64,000 nucleotides of DNA from NCBI GenBank assembly GCA_963843285.1, contig CAWJJO010000012.1, positions 248,001 through 312,000 on the forward strand. Reading direction: 5' to 3'. This document shows, in pieces, positions 32,986 through 40,394 of this stretch (position 1 is its first letter; each line of letters begins with the position of its first letter). The notes below the pieces were generated by a model. That model ran no database searches, had not been told where the DNA came from, and was given only the letters and a program-made list of their open reading frames with translations. The stretch comes from CAZDDB01 sp963843285 (GTDB lineage: Bacteria > Acidobacteriota > HRBIN11 > JAKEFK01). The position numbers were made by a program, and so were the translations under genes.

Positions 32986-33618
32986 CTACTTGCTTTGCAA
33001 TAAGGCTTCCGCTTCTTTCACGGTCAAAGTCTTGTTGTAAATCGGCATATCCGGCTGTTGTTTTTTCCCGCCTTCATGCAGCGATCCTGTATCCACTGCA
33101 GCAAATCCGATTTCTTCGATCAAGTTTGCTACCATTCTCTTTGCTGCAGGATCATCTCCGCAAACAAAAATAACGCGCCGTTGTTCGAGAGGTAATTTCT
33201 TGTTCCCCTGCGTTTTTAAATGCTCGTACCAGATTGTATTGAATGCTTTGACAATCCGCGCTTTCCCGAGATGCTGAGCCAGCAATTCACTGGACGTTGT
33301 TTCGTCCCGATCCAATTCAGCATAGTGTCCATCGCGGTCCGGGTAGTAGTTGTTGGAATCGATGACCACTTTTCCGTCAAATCCTGTGGTTGGAAGCTGT
33401 TTGCACTTCCCGAACGGGATGGAGATGAAAACGATGTCCCCGAATTGAACGGCGTCATTTACACTGACAGCGCGCGCTTTCCCTCCAAGCTGCGACACCA
33501 GGCTTTTGAGTGTTTCCGGACCGCGTGAGTTGCTGATCGCGACTTCATGTCCGGCTTCTACAAAAAGTCTGGCCGCCGTTGCGCCGATGTTTCCGGACCC
33601 GATAAATCCGATCTTCAT
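32986..33618 (-). CDS. NADPH-dependent F420 reductase-like oxidoreductase
   Basis: The product has 210 residues. MKIGFIGSGNIGATAARLF is a clear Rossmann G-x-G-x-x-(G/A) fold, SNSRGPE follows the second strand (a pattern preferring NADP), and then come VFISIPFG, VVIDSNNYYP and IVKAFNTIWYEHL, the signature block of the NADP_oxidoreductase (F420-dependent) family. The last part contains an Asp/Gly region (AAVDTGSLHEGGK). Many bacterial members lack F420 and reduce other partners, so the substrate is open. A Shine-Dalgarno (GGAGG) stands six bases before the ATG. It is not obviously linked to its neighbours. Confidence 0.85.
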   Translation of the reverse strand: MKIGFIGSGNIGATAARLFVEAGHEVAISNSRGPETLKSLVSQLGGKARAVSVNDAVQFGDIVFISIPFGKCKQLPTTGFDGKVVIDSNNYYPDRDGHYAELDRDETTSSELLAQHLGKARIVKAFNTIWYEHLKTQGNKKLPLEQRRVIFVCGDDPAAKRMVANLIEEIGFAAVDTGSLHEGGKKQQPDMPIYNKTLTVKEAEALLQSK

Positions 33619-33710
33619 ACTTCCTCCATTGTCATAACTGTAATTTCGGATTTACCCGCGACGATCGCAACCTGTGGCCTCTTCCGCGCTCCACTAGCCC
33701 CCCATTCTTG

Positions 33711-33739
33711 TTGACTATACGTGCATATATCAATAATAT
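33711..33739 (+). promoter_or_regulatory. Promoter of the second PIN toxin-antitoxin pair, TTGACT-N17-TAATAT
   Basis: The -35 box is 33711-33716 and the -10 box 33734-33739; the predicted start of transcription, 33745-33746, coincides with the ATG at 33746. ACGTGCATATAT and ATATATACGT form an imperfect palindrome across the -10 box, a likely operator. The spacer begins ATACGT, as in the third pair's promoter at 62481. Confidence 0.6.
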
Positions 33740-33745
33740 ATACGT

Positions 33746-34003
33746 ATGTCAAAAGAAAAGCTCACTTTGTATATGGATGAAAAAACGAGTCGCCTGGCGC
33801 ACGGTGTCGCGAAATCGCTGGGAAGATCCGTTTCCGAACTCGTGCGGGAGTACACATTGCGCATGTATCATGGGATTCAGTCCGACGACATTGCTCCTGA
33901 AATCTTGAAATGGGTAGGCACGCTGAAAACCAGAAAAAGCTACAAGGCACTGCGGGATCAGATCACGGATGAACGTTTGAAACGGTATGAAAATTCTCGT
34001 TGA
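33746..34003 (+). CDS. Ribbon-helix-helix antitoxin (DUF6364-like)
   Basis: The product has 85 residues: SKEKLTLYMDEKTSRLAHGV with SVSELVREYTLRM form the ribbon-helix-helix fold, and the tail ends YKALRDQITDERLKRYENSR. It overlaps the PIN toxin gene by 17 bases. It has no Shine-Dalgarno; the promoter -10 box is six bases from the ATG. Expected to neutralise the toxin and repress the pair. Confidence 0.82.
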   Translation: MSKEKLTLYMDEKTSRLAHGVAKSLGRSVSELVREYTLRMYHGIQSDDIAPEILKWVGTLKTRKSYKALRDQITDERLKRYENSR

Positions 34004-34409
34004 TACAAATGTTCTGCTGGATGTCCTTACACAGCGGCGTCCGTTTTTCGAGGATTCGGCAAAAGTCTGGTCTCTCATCTATCAGGGTCTAATGCCGGGA
34101 TATGTCTCTGCGATTTCGGTAAATAATCTTTACTATATCGTTCGGAAACTTCGCGACAAAGAAACTGCGGAATCATTTGTGGATGATCTGCTCCGCGATT
34201 TTGAAGTCGTAAGCCTGACGAAAAGCATTCTTCAGCAGGCGAGAACCGTCGATGGCAAGGACTTCGAAGACTCCATTCAGTATTTTTCAGCAGTTCAGGG
34301 AGGATGCGAGATTTTACTAACTAGAAACAAGAAAGACTTTCCCACGGCTGGTTTGCGATTGCTGAATCCGTCGGAGTTTTTGGAGCGTCTGCGCGAACCG
34401 GAGAGTTAG
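33987..34409 (+). CDS. PIN-domain toxin (VapC-type)
   Basis: The product has 140 residues. MKILVDTNVLLDVLTQR holds the first active-site Asp, AISVNNLYYIVRK the helix with the usual acidic/polar position, and KDFEDSIQYFSA and LLTRNKKDF the later acidic residues (D-x-E-D, N-K-K-D-F). The I-x-V-D-T-N-V-x-L-D opening and the K-D-F-P end are standard for this PIN group. It should be a metal-dependent RNase controlled by the overlapping upstream antitoxin. Confidence 0.87.
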   Translation: MKILVDTNVLLDVLTQRRPFFEDSAKVWSLIYQGLMPGYVSAISVNNLYYIVRKLRDKETAESFVDDLLRDFEVVSLTKSILQQARTVDGKDFEDSIQYFSAVQGGCEILLTRNKKDFPTAGLRLLNPSEFLERLREPES

Positions 34410-34432
34410 ATCCTCCGGCACAAATTGCTCTG

Positions 34433-34472
34433 TGCTTCTCCCGCGCCCTCCGTGTTCTCTGCGTTGAAATCC
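34433..34472. repeat. Interspersed repeat CTTCTCCGCGCCCTC...CTCTGCGTTG
   Basis: GTGCTTCTCCCGCGCCCTCC with GTGTTCTCTGCGTTGAAATC. Further copies are at 35302-35350 (same strand) and 35617-35652 (opposite strand). Words of this kind (CGCGGAGAACGCAGAGGGCG) are widely scattered in unrelated bacterial genomes. Confidence 0.6.
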
Positions 34473-34495
34473 CAACATTGGTATGATGAAGCGGA

Positions 34496-35290
34496 ATGAT
34501 ACGGATTCCCGTACCAAAGGAACATGGGTCATGGGTCATGCTGTACGCGCCCTGCATCATTGCGATTGCTGTCGCGGGGCAGATTCGACCCCAAACGATC
34601 CTGCTCCTTGTTTCCATCACTGCATTTTTCTTCGCTCATTCTCCGCTCTTTACTCTGGTGCGCCTCAATCCGGCACAGCCGGGAAGCACCGAAAAATTCA
34701 AAGAAGCGCGGATCTGGACGATCCTTTATTCCCTGATCGCAGTTGCAGCCGGACTCCCGCTGTTGCTCCGATACCGGTTATGGTTGCTTGTTCCTTTAGG
34801 ATGCGTCTTTGCAGTAGTGCTGGCGTACCAGACATATTTGACTTCGAAGCGTTCTGAAAAAAGCATGGTGGGAGAGTTTCTCGCAGTGATCAGCCTGACC
34901 GCATCTGCGCCGGCGACTTACTATGTCACTACAAAGGAATGGAAGCGGGAAACAACCGAACTCTGGATTTTCTCGATTCTCTACTTCGTCAGCAGCATTT
35001 TCTTTGTCAAGATGCTGGTCAGCCGGGCGGCTCGCAGGGAAGATCAGAATTCTGCAGCATGGCAGTGTGCCCTGTATCACCTCCTTCTCGCTCTGTTCCT
35101 GTCCGCGGTGATCTGGTGGAAAGAACTGTCGTTTCTGGTGGCTCTGGGATATGTCCCGATCGTTCTCAGGTCTTTCTGGCATATGGCCAGACCGCAGAAG
35201 AGGCTAAGCCTGTTCAGGGTGGGGGTGATGGAGATTGCCTATACGATCCTGTTTGTAGTGTTTGTTTCAATCGGCTTCCGGGCGCGATGA
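34496..35290 (+). CDS. YwiC-like integral membrane protein
   Basis: The product has 264 residues. The opening IRIPVPKEHGSWVMLYAPCI is the defining P-K-E-H-G-(A/S)-W motif of the YwiC-like family. It is followed by eight or so membrane helices and a conserved-looking loop (RSEKSMVGEFLAVISLTAS, F-x-G-E/L-A-x-S type). Members are bacterial inner-membrane proteins of unknown role; in Bacillus the gene is near nitrate respiration genes, but nothing here supports that link. It begins 23 bases after an interspersed repeat and ends a few bases before another. Confidence 0.85.
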   Translation: MIRIPVPKEHGSWVMLYAPCIIAIAVAGQIRPQTILLLVSITAFFFAHSPLFTLVRLNPAQPGSTEKFKEARIWTILYSLIAVAAGLPLLLRYRLWLLVPLGCVFAVVLAYQTYLTSKRSEKSMVGEFLAVISLTASAPATYYVTTKEWKRETTELWIFSILYFVSSIFFVKMLVSRAARREDQNSAAWQCALYHLLLALFLSAVIWWKELSFLVALGYVPIVLRSFWHMARPQKRLSLFRVGVMEIAYTILFVVFVSIGFRAR

Positions 35291-35301
35291 AATCCCGGAT
35301 C

Positions 35302-35350
35302 TGTGCTTCTCCGCGCCCTCTGCCCCCTCCGTGTTCTCCGCGTTGAAATC
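35302..35350. repeat. Interspersed repeat, second copy (CTTCTCCGCGCCCTCTG...)
   Basis: Very close to 34433-34472 in sequence and orientation, with a few extra bases (CTGCCCC) in the middle. The two copies flank the YwiC-like gene as direct repeats. Confidence 0.6.
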
Positions 35351-35434
35351 TGGCCACAATGGTTTCTCAAGTCAGGCCGCACCACTCGCCTCATGCAGTG
35401 CCGATCGATCCATTGAAGTAAGGAGTGAAACCCA

Positions 35435-35665
35435 TTGGCTCATGGAATTTATCGGGTTGTGTCTTTTGAAATCGTCGGTCCGCACACCCTTTGCGTAGGA
35501 TTTGACGATGAAACGAAGCAAACGATTCACTTCCGTCCCGTTCTCGCAGGCGAACTCTACCAGCCGTTGGCTCGAGCTGTCAGAGCATCCACTTGCTGGG
35601 GCCAATTGTGGAGGGTAGCAACGCGGAGAACGCAGAGGGCGCGGAGAAGAGCTGCAACAGTTTAG
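35435..35665 (+). pseudogene. DUF2442 protein truncated by a repeat
   Basis: Residues 1-45 (GIYRVVSFEIVGPHTLCVGF, then IHFRPVLAGELYQPLA) match the first two-thirds of DUF2442, a small protein often found as partner of a DUF4160 protein. Instead of the expected ending (a W-P-N-G-A-D-F-D-P-type motif), the frame shifts to unrelated residues and then runs through the repeat at 35617-35652, giving an arginine-rich nonsense tail. No DUF4160 gene is beside it. Confidence 0.6.
35617..35652. repeat. Interspersed repeat, inverted copy (ACGCGGAGAACGCAGAGG...)
   Basis: GCAACGCGGAGAACGCAGAG with GGCGCGGAGAAGAG is the reverse complement of the copies at 34433 and 35302. It lies exactly at the broken end of the DUF2442 gene. 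Downstream to 35843 I see no gene. Confidence 0.6.
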
Positions 35666-35843
35666 CCGCGCAACAAAATCGTTGCAAAACTGTTTGCCAC
35701 TGATCCTTCGAACAATGTTGATCCAGTGATCTTCTGTCGGGCCAGTTCCTCACGAGGATTCAGTTTGCTTTCAACTACAACCGTTGAGTAAGGATTGGAA
35801 GATCGTATTCGCGTGAATGCCGTGAGTTCAAGTATGGTGTAGG

Positions 35844-36065
35844 CTATTCACTTTGCTCTCGATAGATCTGCATATCGCAGGCTGTGCATTGCCAGTCTGG
35901 ATCAGCGCCGGTGATGCAGCAGCCGCCCAAAGCAAGCTTACCTTGCCTGGCCTTCTCGAAACCTTCCTCTGAAGGCATTCCATACAAAATGTCAACTACT
36001 TTCTTCGCTCCGCACGCAGGACATTGCTGGGGCTTCTTTGTTGAAAAGTACATCTGGTTAACCAT
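35844..36065 (-). CDS. Small zinc-ribbon protein
   Basis: The product has 73 residues (or 69 from the ATG at 36053, MYFSTKKPQQC). Two C-x-x-C pairs, CPACGAKKV and WQCTACDMQ, are placed 40 residues apart, with a further CC between them, as in zinc ribbons. The middle (YGMPSEEGFEKARQGKLALG) fits a short helical insertion found in uncharacterised zinc-ribbon proteins. It is probably cytoplasmic. The function is unknown and there is no operon partner. Confidence 0.6.
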   Translation of the reverse strand: MVNQMYFSTKKPQQCPACGAKKVVDILYGMPSEEGFEKARQGKLALGGCCITGADPDWQCTACDMQIYREQSE

Positions 36066-36175
36066 TCTTTGTTATAAATAGTTTACATGAAGGGACACAA
36101 CTTCGCATCTGAGTTCAGTCATAGAATGCCGAACACAATATCAGGTTGCTTGGAATCTCCGGGGGCTTAAAATTT

Positions 36176-38242
36176 ATGAGCATGAAATCGCTGGTACTTG
36201 CGGAAAAACCGAGTGTGGGGCGCGAACTGTCGCGGATCCTTGGTTGTCGTCCGCAGGGTCGCACGCACATGGAAGGAGATCGCTACGTGGTGACGTGGGC
36301 GCTGGGGCATCTGGTGACGCTTGCGGATCCGGATGAATATGATGCGAAGTACAAGACATGGCGGATAGAAGATTTGCCGATGCTTCCTGAACAGATGCGG
36401 CTGAAAGTGATCCGCGAATCGTCACATCAGTTCCGTGCGGTGGCGGGCTTGATGAAGCGCGGCGACATCGGCGAATTGATCATCGCAACGGACGCTGGAC
36501 GCGAAGGGGAACTCGTAGCGCGTTGGATCATGAAGCTTGCCGGCTGGCGGAAGCCGTTCAAGCGGCTGTGGATTTCTTCCCAAACGGATGCCGCCATCAA
36601 AGAAGGATTCACGAAGCTGAAACCGGGTCCTTCCTACGATAACCTTTATCAGGCTGCGCGCTGCAGATCCGAAGCGGACTGGCTCATCGGGCTGAACGTG
36701 ACGCGCGCGCTCACCTGCAAACATGACACGCAGCTAACAGCGGGGCGCGTACAAACTCCCACACTGGCGATGATTGTTGCGCGCGAACAGGAGATCAAAA
36801 GCTTCGCACCGCAGGACTACTGGACCATCAACGCGGATTTCGTCGATTATCGCGGACGCTGGCGTGAGCCGCACGGAAACAGTCGCTTGTTTTCGAAAAG
36901 CCGCGCGGATGAAATTCTTGCAAAAACGCAGGGACATCCCGGCATCATTGAAGAAGTGGATGCGAAGAGCAAATCGGAGCCGCCGCCGCTCGCATACGAT
37001 CTCACAGAACTGCAACGCGATGCCAACCGGCTGCATGGCTGGCCGGCAAAGAAGACGCTGCAGATCCTGCAGGGGCTTTACGAAACGCACAAGGTGGTCA
37101 CCTATCCGCGCACCGATTCACGCTACATCACATCCGACATGGCGCCCACTCTTCCCGCGCGGCTGCAGGCCGCGTCTGCAGGCGCGCTCGCGCCATTCGT
37201 CAAAAAACTGCTGGAGGCTCCGTTGAAACCGGGCTCCCGCTTGGTGAACAACGCGAGAGTTTCGGATCATCACGCGATCATCCCAACTGAACAGGCGCCC
37301 GATTACAAGAAATTCAGCGGTGATGAACGAACGCTGTATGATCTGATTGCCCGCAGGTTTGTTACCGTTCTGTATCCGCCCTGCGTGTTCGAACAGATCA
37401 CGCTCACAACACGGGTCAACGGCGAAGCTTTCTTCACGCGCGGCAAGACGATCAAAGATCCGGGCTGGCGCGCTGTTACCGCAAAAGTTGCCGGTGACGA
37501 CACCAGAGATAAAGAAGATATGCCGGAGCAAACGCTCAAACAGCAGAGACAGGGAGATCAAAAGACGGTCAAAAGCATCCGGCTGGATAAGTCGCAGACC
37601 AGTCCGCCGCCCAGGTACACGGAAGCCACGTTGCTGACAGCGATGGAGAGCCCGGGAAAATTTATCGAAGATGAGGAACTCCGCGAAGCTGTAAAGGCAG
37701 CGGGCCTCGGCACGCCGGCAACCCGCGCGGAGATCATCGAAAAGCTGCTGGGCTATGGCTATATGGAACGGCAGGGGAATCACCTTGTGCCGACTTCGCG
37801 TGGGATTCAGGTTGTGTCACTTGCGCCGAAGATCCTCAGCTCACCCGAGCTAACTGCTCAGTGGGAACTGCGGCTGGAAAAGATCTCGCACGGTCAGGAA
37901 AATCCCGAGAGTTTTCTAGCGGATATCCGGAAGAACACGGTGCAGCTTGTGGAGAGCGTCAAGGTAGACACGTCTACGTATCGTGAGGAGAACCTCACGC
38001 GCGTGAAGTGTCCGATGTGCGGGAAATTCCTGGTGAAGATGCCCGGCGCAATGTTGAAATGCCAGGATCGCTCTTGCGGTTATACCCAACCGGAAAATCC
38101 AGACGCCTATTCCGAACGCCGCATGTCGCGCCAGGAACGCGCGCAGCAAAAGTACCTGGTGCGCAAATACTCCGATCAGCAGGAGATCAAGACGAATCTT
38201 GGCGACCTGCTGAAAAAGGCGCTCGAGAAGAAGGATGTGTAA
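36176..38242 (+). CDS. topB: DNA topoisomerase III (type IA)
   Basis: The product has 688 residues. The Toprim domain opens KSLVLAEKPSVGRELSRILG and continues with IIATDAGREGELVARWI (D-x-D-x-E metal site region). The catalytic Tyr lies in VVTYPRTDSRYITSD at about residue 309. The later GLGTPATRAEIIEKL block is the conserved domain IV motif, and a four-Cys zinc finger (VKCPMCGKF and CQDRSCGY) sits near the C-terminus before a basic tail. It relaxes and decatenates DNA through single-strand passage. The ATG at 36176 or 36182 is preferred to the upstream 36146; GGGGG lies 11 bases before. Intact over 2.1 kb. Confidence 0.93.
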   Translation: MSMKSLVLAEKPSVGRELSRILGCRPQGRTHMEGDRYVVTWALGHLVTLADPDEYDAKYKTWRIEDLPMLPEQMRLKVIRESSHQFRAVAGLMKRGDIGELIIATDAGREGELVARWIMKLAGWRKPFKRLWISSQTDAAIKEGFTKLKPGPSYDNLYQAARCRSEADWLIGLNVTRALTCKHDTQLTAGRVQTPTLAMIVAREQEIKSFAPQDYWTINADFVDYRGRWREPHGNSRLFSKSRADEILAKTQGHPGIIEEVDAKSKSEPPPLAYDLTELQRDANRLHGWPAKKTLQILQGLYETHKVVTYPRTDSRYITSDMAPTLPARLQAASAGALAPFVKKLLEAPLKPGSRLVNNARVSDHHAIIPTEQAPDYKKFSGDERTLYDLIARRFVTVLYPPCVFEQITLTTRVNGEAFFTRGKTIKDPGWRAVTAKVAGDDTRDKEDMPEQTLKQQRQGDQKTVKSIRLDKSQTSPPPRYTEATLLTAMESPGKFIEDEELREAVKAAGLGTPATRAEIIEKLLGYGYMERQGNHLVPTSRGIQVVSLAPKILSSPELTAQWELRLEKISHGQENPESFLADIRKNTVQLVESVKVDTSTYREENLTRVKCPMCGKFLVKMPGAMLKCQDRSCGYTQPENPDAYSERRMSRQERAQQKYLVRKYSDQQEIKTNLGDLLKKALEKKDV

Positions 38243-38354
38243 GAAGGGGGATGTGGAGATAAAGGGGATACCGACAATCTGACTGAGCCAAGATTCTTGT
38301 CTCGTCGAGCGCGAATGGCATCCGGATTGCAACAAAGACGAATGGAGGTGAGTT

Positions 38355-38819
38355 ATGCCAGTCGAAACAAGCCGGGAATCCGTTCATGACTTCGTAGTTC
38401 AGAAGACACTGGCTCTGGTTGGAGTATCGCGAAATCCCAGGAAATTTGGAAATCTTGCGTATCGCGAACTGAAGGCAAGAGGGTATCGTGTATTCCCGAT
38501 CAATCGCAATCTGGATAGCTTCGATGGCGAACCATGCTATCCCGATCTGAAGTCTCTTCCGGAAAAGGTGGATGGAGTGCTGATTGTAGTTCCGCCGAAG
38601 GAAACGGAGCAGGTAGTCCGGGAAGCTGATGCTCTAGCAATTCAACGCGTTTGGATGCAGCAAGGATCTGAATCCGATGCGGCCATTGAGTATTGTCACA
38701 AACATGGAATCAGCGAAATTCATGGTGAATGCATATTGATGTTTGCCGAACCGGTCCGATCCTATCACAGGTTCCATCGCGGTATTCTGTGGCTGTTCGG
38801 AAAACTACCGGCCGCTTGA
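38355..38819 (+). CDS. CoA-binding domain protein
   Basis: The product has 154 residues forming one CoA_binding (succinyl-CoA synthetase alpha-like) Rossmann domain: TLALVGVSRNPRKFGNLAYR, GYRVFPINRN, KVDGVLIVVPP, VWMQQGSESDAAIEYC and GECILMF. This is the YccU-like stand-alone type, which binds CoA but has no ligase partner domain. GGAGGTGAG stands six bases before the ATG. The genes on both sides run in the same direction, but gaps above 100 bases argue against an operon. Confidence 0.85.
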   Translation: MPVETSRESVHDFVVQKTLALVGVSRNPRKFGNLAYRELKARGYRVFPINRNLDSFDGEPCYPDLKSLPEKVDGVLIVVPPKETEQVVREADALAIQRVWMQQGSESDAAIEYCHKHGISEIHGECILMFAEPVRSYHRFHRGILWLFGKLPAA

Positions 38820-38838
38820 ACAAGGAGCGTTGAATTAA

Positions 38839-38857
38839 CGCGGGCGTGACGCCCGCA
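38839..38857. repeat. GC-rich palindromic repeat CGCGGGCGTGACGCCCGC
   Basis: GCGGGC-GTGAC-GCCCGC stem-loop 20 bases after the CoA-binding gene. No T tract follows. Same family as 40324, 21029 and 13721. Confidence 0.6.
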
Positions 38858-39021
38858 CCACCTCTTTTGGCTCATCTCTGGTGCAAAGAGGATTGTAAAC
38901 AACCAAAGAACCTGCTTTTCAACCCGCGCTTCGGCCACTTCACAGTCCTGCTGTGCATTCAAAACCCGAAGCCTTGTGTGTTTTTTGCCTTCCTTCTTTA
39001 ATGAAATGTGGAGTTTGGTGT

Positions 39022-40296
39022 ATGAAAAAATGGATTGTATTTCTTGCAGTTCTTGCATGTGTGCCCTGGCTTGCAGCTGAAGACACGTTTGCTTTGTACG
39101 GTAAGGTCCAGGAAGCATGGAAGAAGAATGATTATGCTACCGTTCTGCGCCTCGCCGATCAAATGATCAAACAGTGTCCCGGCCATTCAGGCGTTCAATT
39201 CCAGTATGCCCGGGCGCTTGCCGCGAACGGTAAGCTGGAAGAGGCGCTCGCTGCACTTGAGCGCACCGCCAGGATGGGAGGTTCACCACCTGCGGCGACG
39301 GATCCGGTATTCGATTCGTTGAAGCAAAAGAATGAGTTTCAGAAGGCGCTCGAAGCTTTTCAGCGAAACCGGCTTCCCACAGGGCGGAGTGAGATTGCTT
39401 TTCGAGTGCCGGGAAAAGATCTCATTCCGGAAGGAATCGCATACGATCCGATCGATAAGAATTACTACATCGGAAGCACGTATCAAAGAAAGATCGTTCA
39501 AGTGGATTCAACCGGCAAAGCTCAGGACTTTACGATTGAAAAGCAGGACGGTTCCTGGGGAATGGTTGGAATGGAGGTGGATCCTGTACGCAGACACCTC
39601 TGGGCCAACACTGCCAACGCCGGCGTTTCCATGGCGATGAAGGATCCGGAAAGCGAAACCGAGGGAAGGACTGCAATTTTCAAATATGATCTGCGAACCG
39701 GAACGTTGATAAAAAAATATGAAACGGGAAGCAAGGACAATCCACGTTTCTTGAATGATGTTGCAATCAGCTCCAATGGAGACGTATACATTTCCGAGAG
39801 TACCGCGGGTGACATCTATAAGATCGATGCATCGCGCGACGTTCTTGAGCTGATGATTCCCGGCGGATCCATGGGAGATCCGAACGGGATCGCAATTTCG
39901 GAAGACAACAAGTTTCTATACGTCTCGCACCTGGAAGGAATCACCGTGATCGATCTCGCTTCCCGGGAGCGGCAATTGCTGGCGGGACCGGAGGACACGC
40001 AGCTGGGTAGTCAGGATGGAATGGTCTTCTACAAGAACAGCTTGATCGGAATTCAGGCGCTGACCGGGGGAGTCGACAGGGTTGTGCGTCTTCATTTACA
40101 GGATCCGAAGCATGTGAAACGGCTTGAGGTTTTGCAAGTGAATCATCCACTCTTTGATTTGCCGACCACGGGAGTTATGGTGGGCGACGAATTTTATTAC
40201 ATTGCGAATAGCCAGCTTCGCAGTTTTGATGAAAAAGGCAACATTTTTCCGCCTGAAAAACTGCACGACACGGTAATTCTAAAGGCGCGCCTCTAA
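39022..40296 (+). CDS. Secreted SMP-30/gluconolactonase-like beta-propeller protein
   Basis: The product has 424 residues from the ATG at 39022. Signal peptide MKKWIVFLAVLACVPWLAAE. Residues about 25-115 form a TPR-like helical region (GHSGVQFQYARALAANGKLE). Then comes a six-bladed propeller with repeated strands (DLIPEGIAYDPIDKNYYIGS, SWGMVGMEVDP, DVAISSNGDVYISES, GDPNGIAISEDNKFLYVS) as in SMP-30/gluconolaconase/LRE-like proteins, with the acidic residues that bind calcium there. It acts in the periplasm or outside; whether it hydrolyses lactones or only binds is open. The frame is open 69 bases further upstream, but the signal peptide fixes the start. Confidence 0.8.
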   Translation: MKKWIVFLAVLACVPWLAAEDTFALYGKVQEAWKKNDYATVLRLADQMIKQCPGHSGVQFQYARALAANGKLEEALAALERTARMGGSPPAATDPVFDSLKQKNEFQKALEAFQRNRLPTGRSEIAFRVPGKDLIPEGIAYDPIDKNYYIGSTYQRKIVQVDSTGKAQDFTIEKQDGSWGMVGMEVDPVRRHLWANTANAGVSMAMKDPESETEGRTAIFKYDLRTGTLIKKYETGSKDNPRFLNDVAISSNGDVYISESTAGDIYKIDASRDVLELMIPGGSMGDPNGIAISEDNKFLYVSHLEGITVIDLASRERQLLAGPEDTQLGSQDGMVFYKNSLIGIQALTGGVDRVVRLHLQDPKHVKRLEVLQVNHPLFDLPTTGVMVGDEFYYIANSQLRSFDEKGNIFPPEKLHDTVILKARL

Positions 40297-40323
40297 TCCC
40301 GCCTCTGCCTGCGCGCATAGATT

Positions 40324-40362
40324 CGCGGGCGGGACGCCCGCGCCACAACGCCCGCGCCACCC
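40324..40362. repeat. GC-rich palindromic repeat, double copy
   Basis: CGCGGGCGGGACGCCCGCGCC is followed directly by ACAACGCCCGCGCCACC, a repeated right half. It lies 30 bases before the kinase start at 40395. Confidence 0.6.
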
Positions 40363-40394
40363 TGCCAATCACGCGTGCTAGAATAGTCCCCACA

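Noticed and set aside
34482..34496. TATGAT box as a leaderless promoter for the YwiC-like gene
   Set aside because: No -35 element at a suitable distance; the only candidate (TTGAAA) is 12 bases away inside an interspersed repeat.
34433..35652. CRISPR-like array from repeated CTTCTCCGCGCCCTC units
   Set aside because: Only three copies, irregular spacing, mixed orientation and genes between them.
37118..37783. Long minus-strand open frame (221 codons) inside topB
   Set aside because: Antisense to a clear topoisomerase; arginine-rich and without domain pattern.
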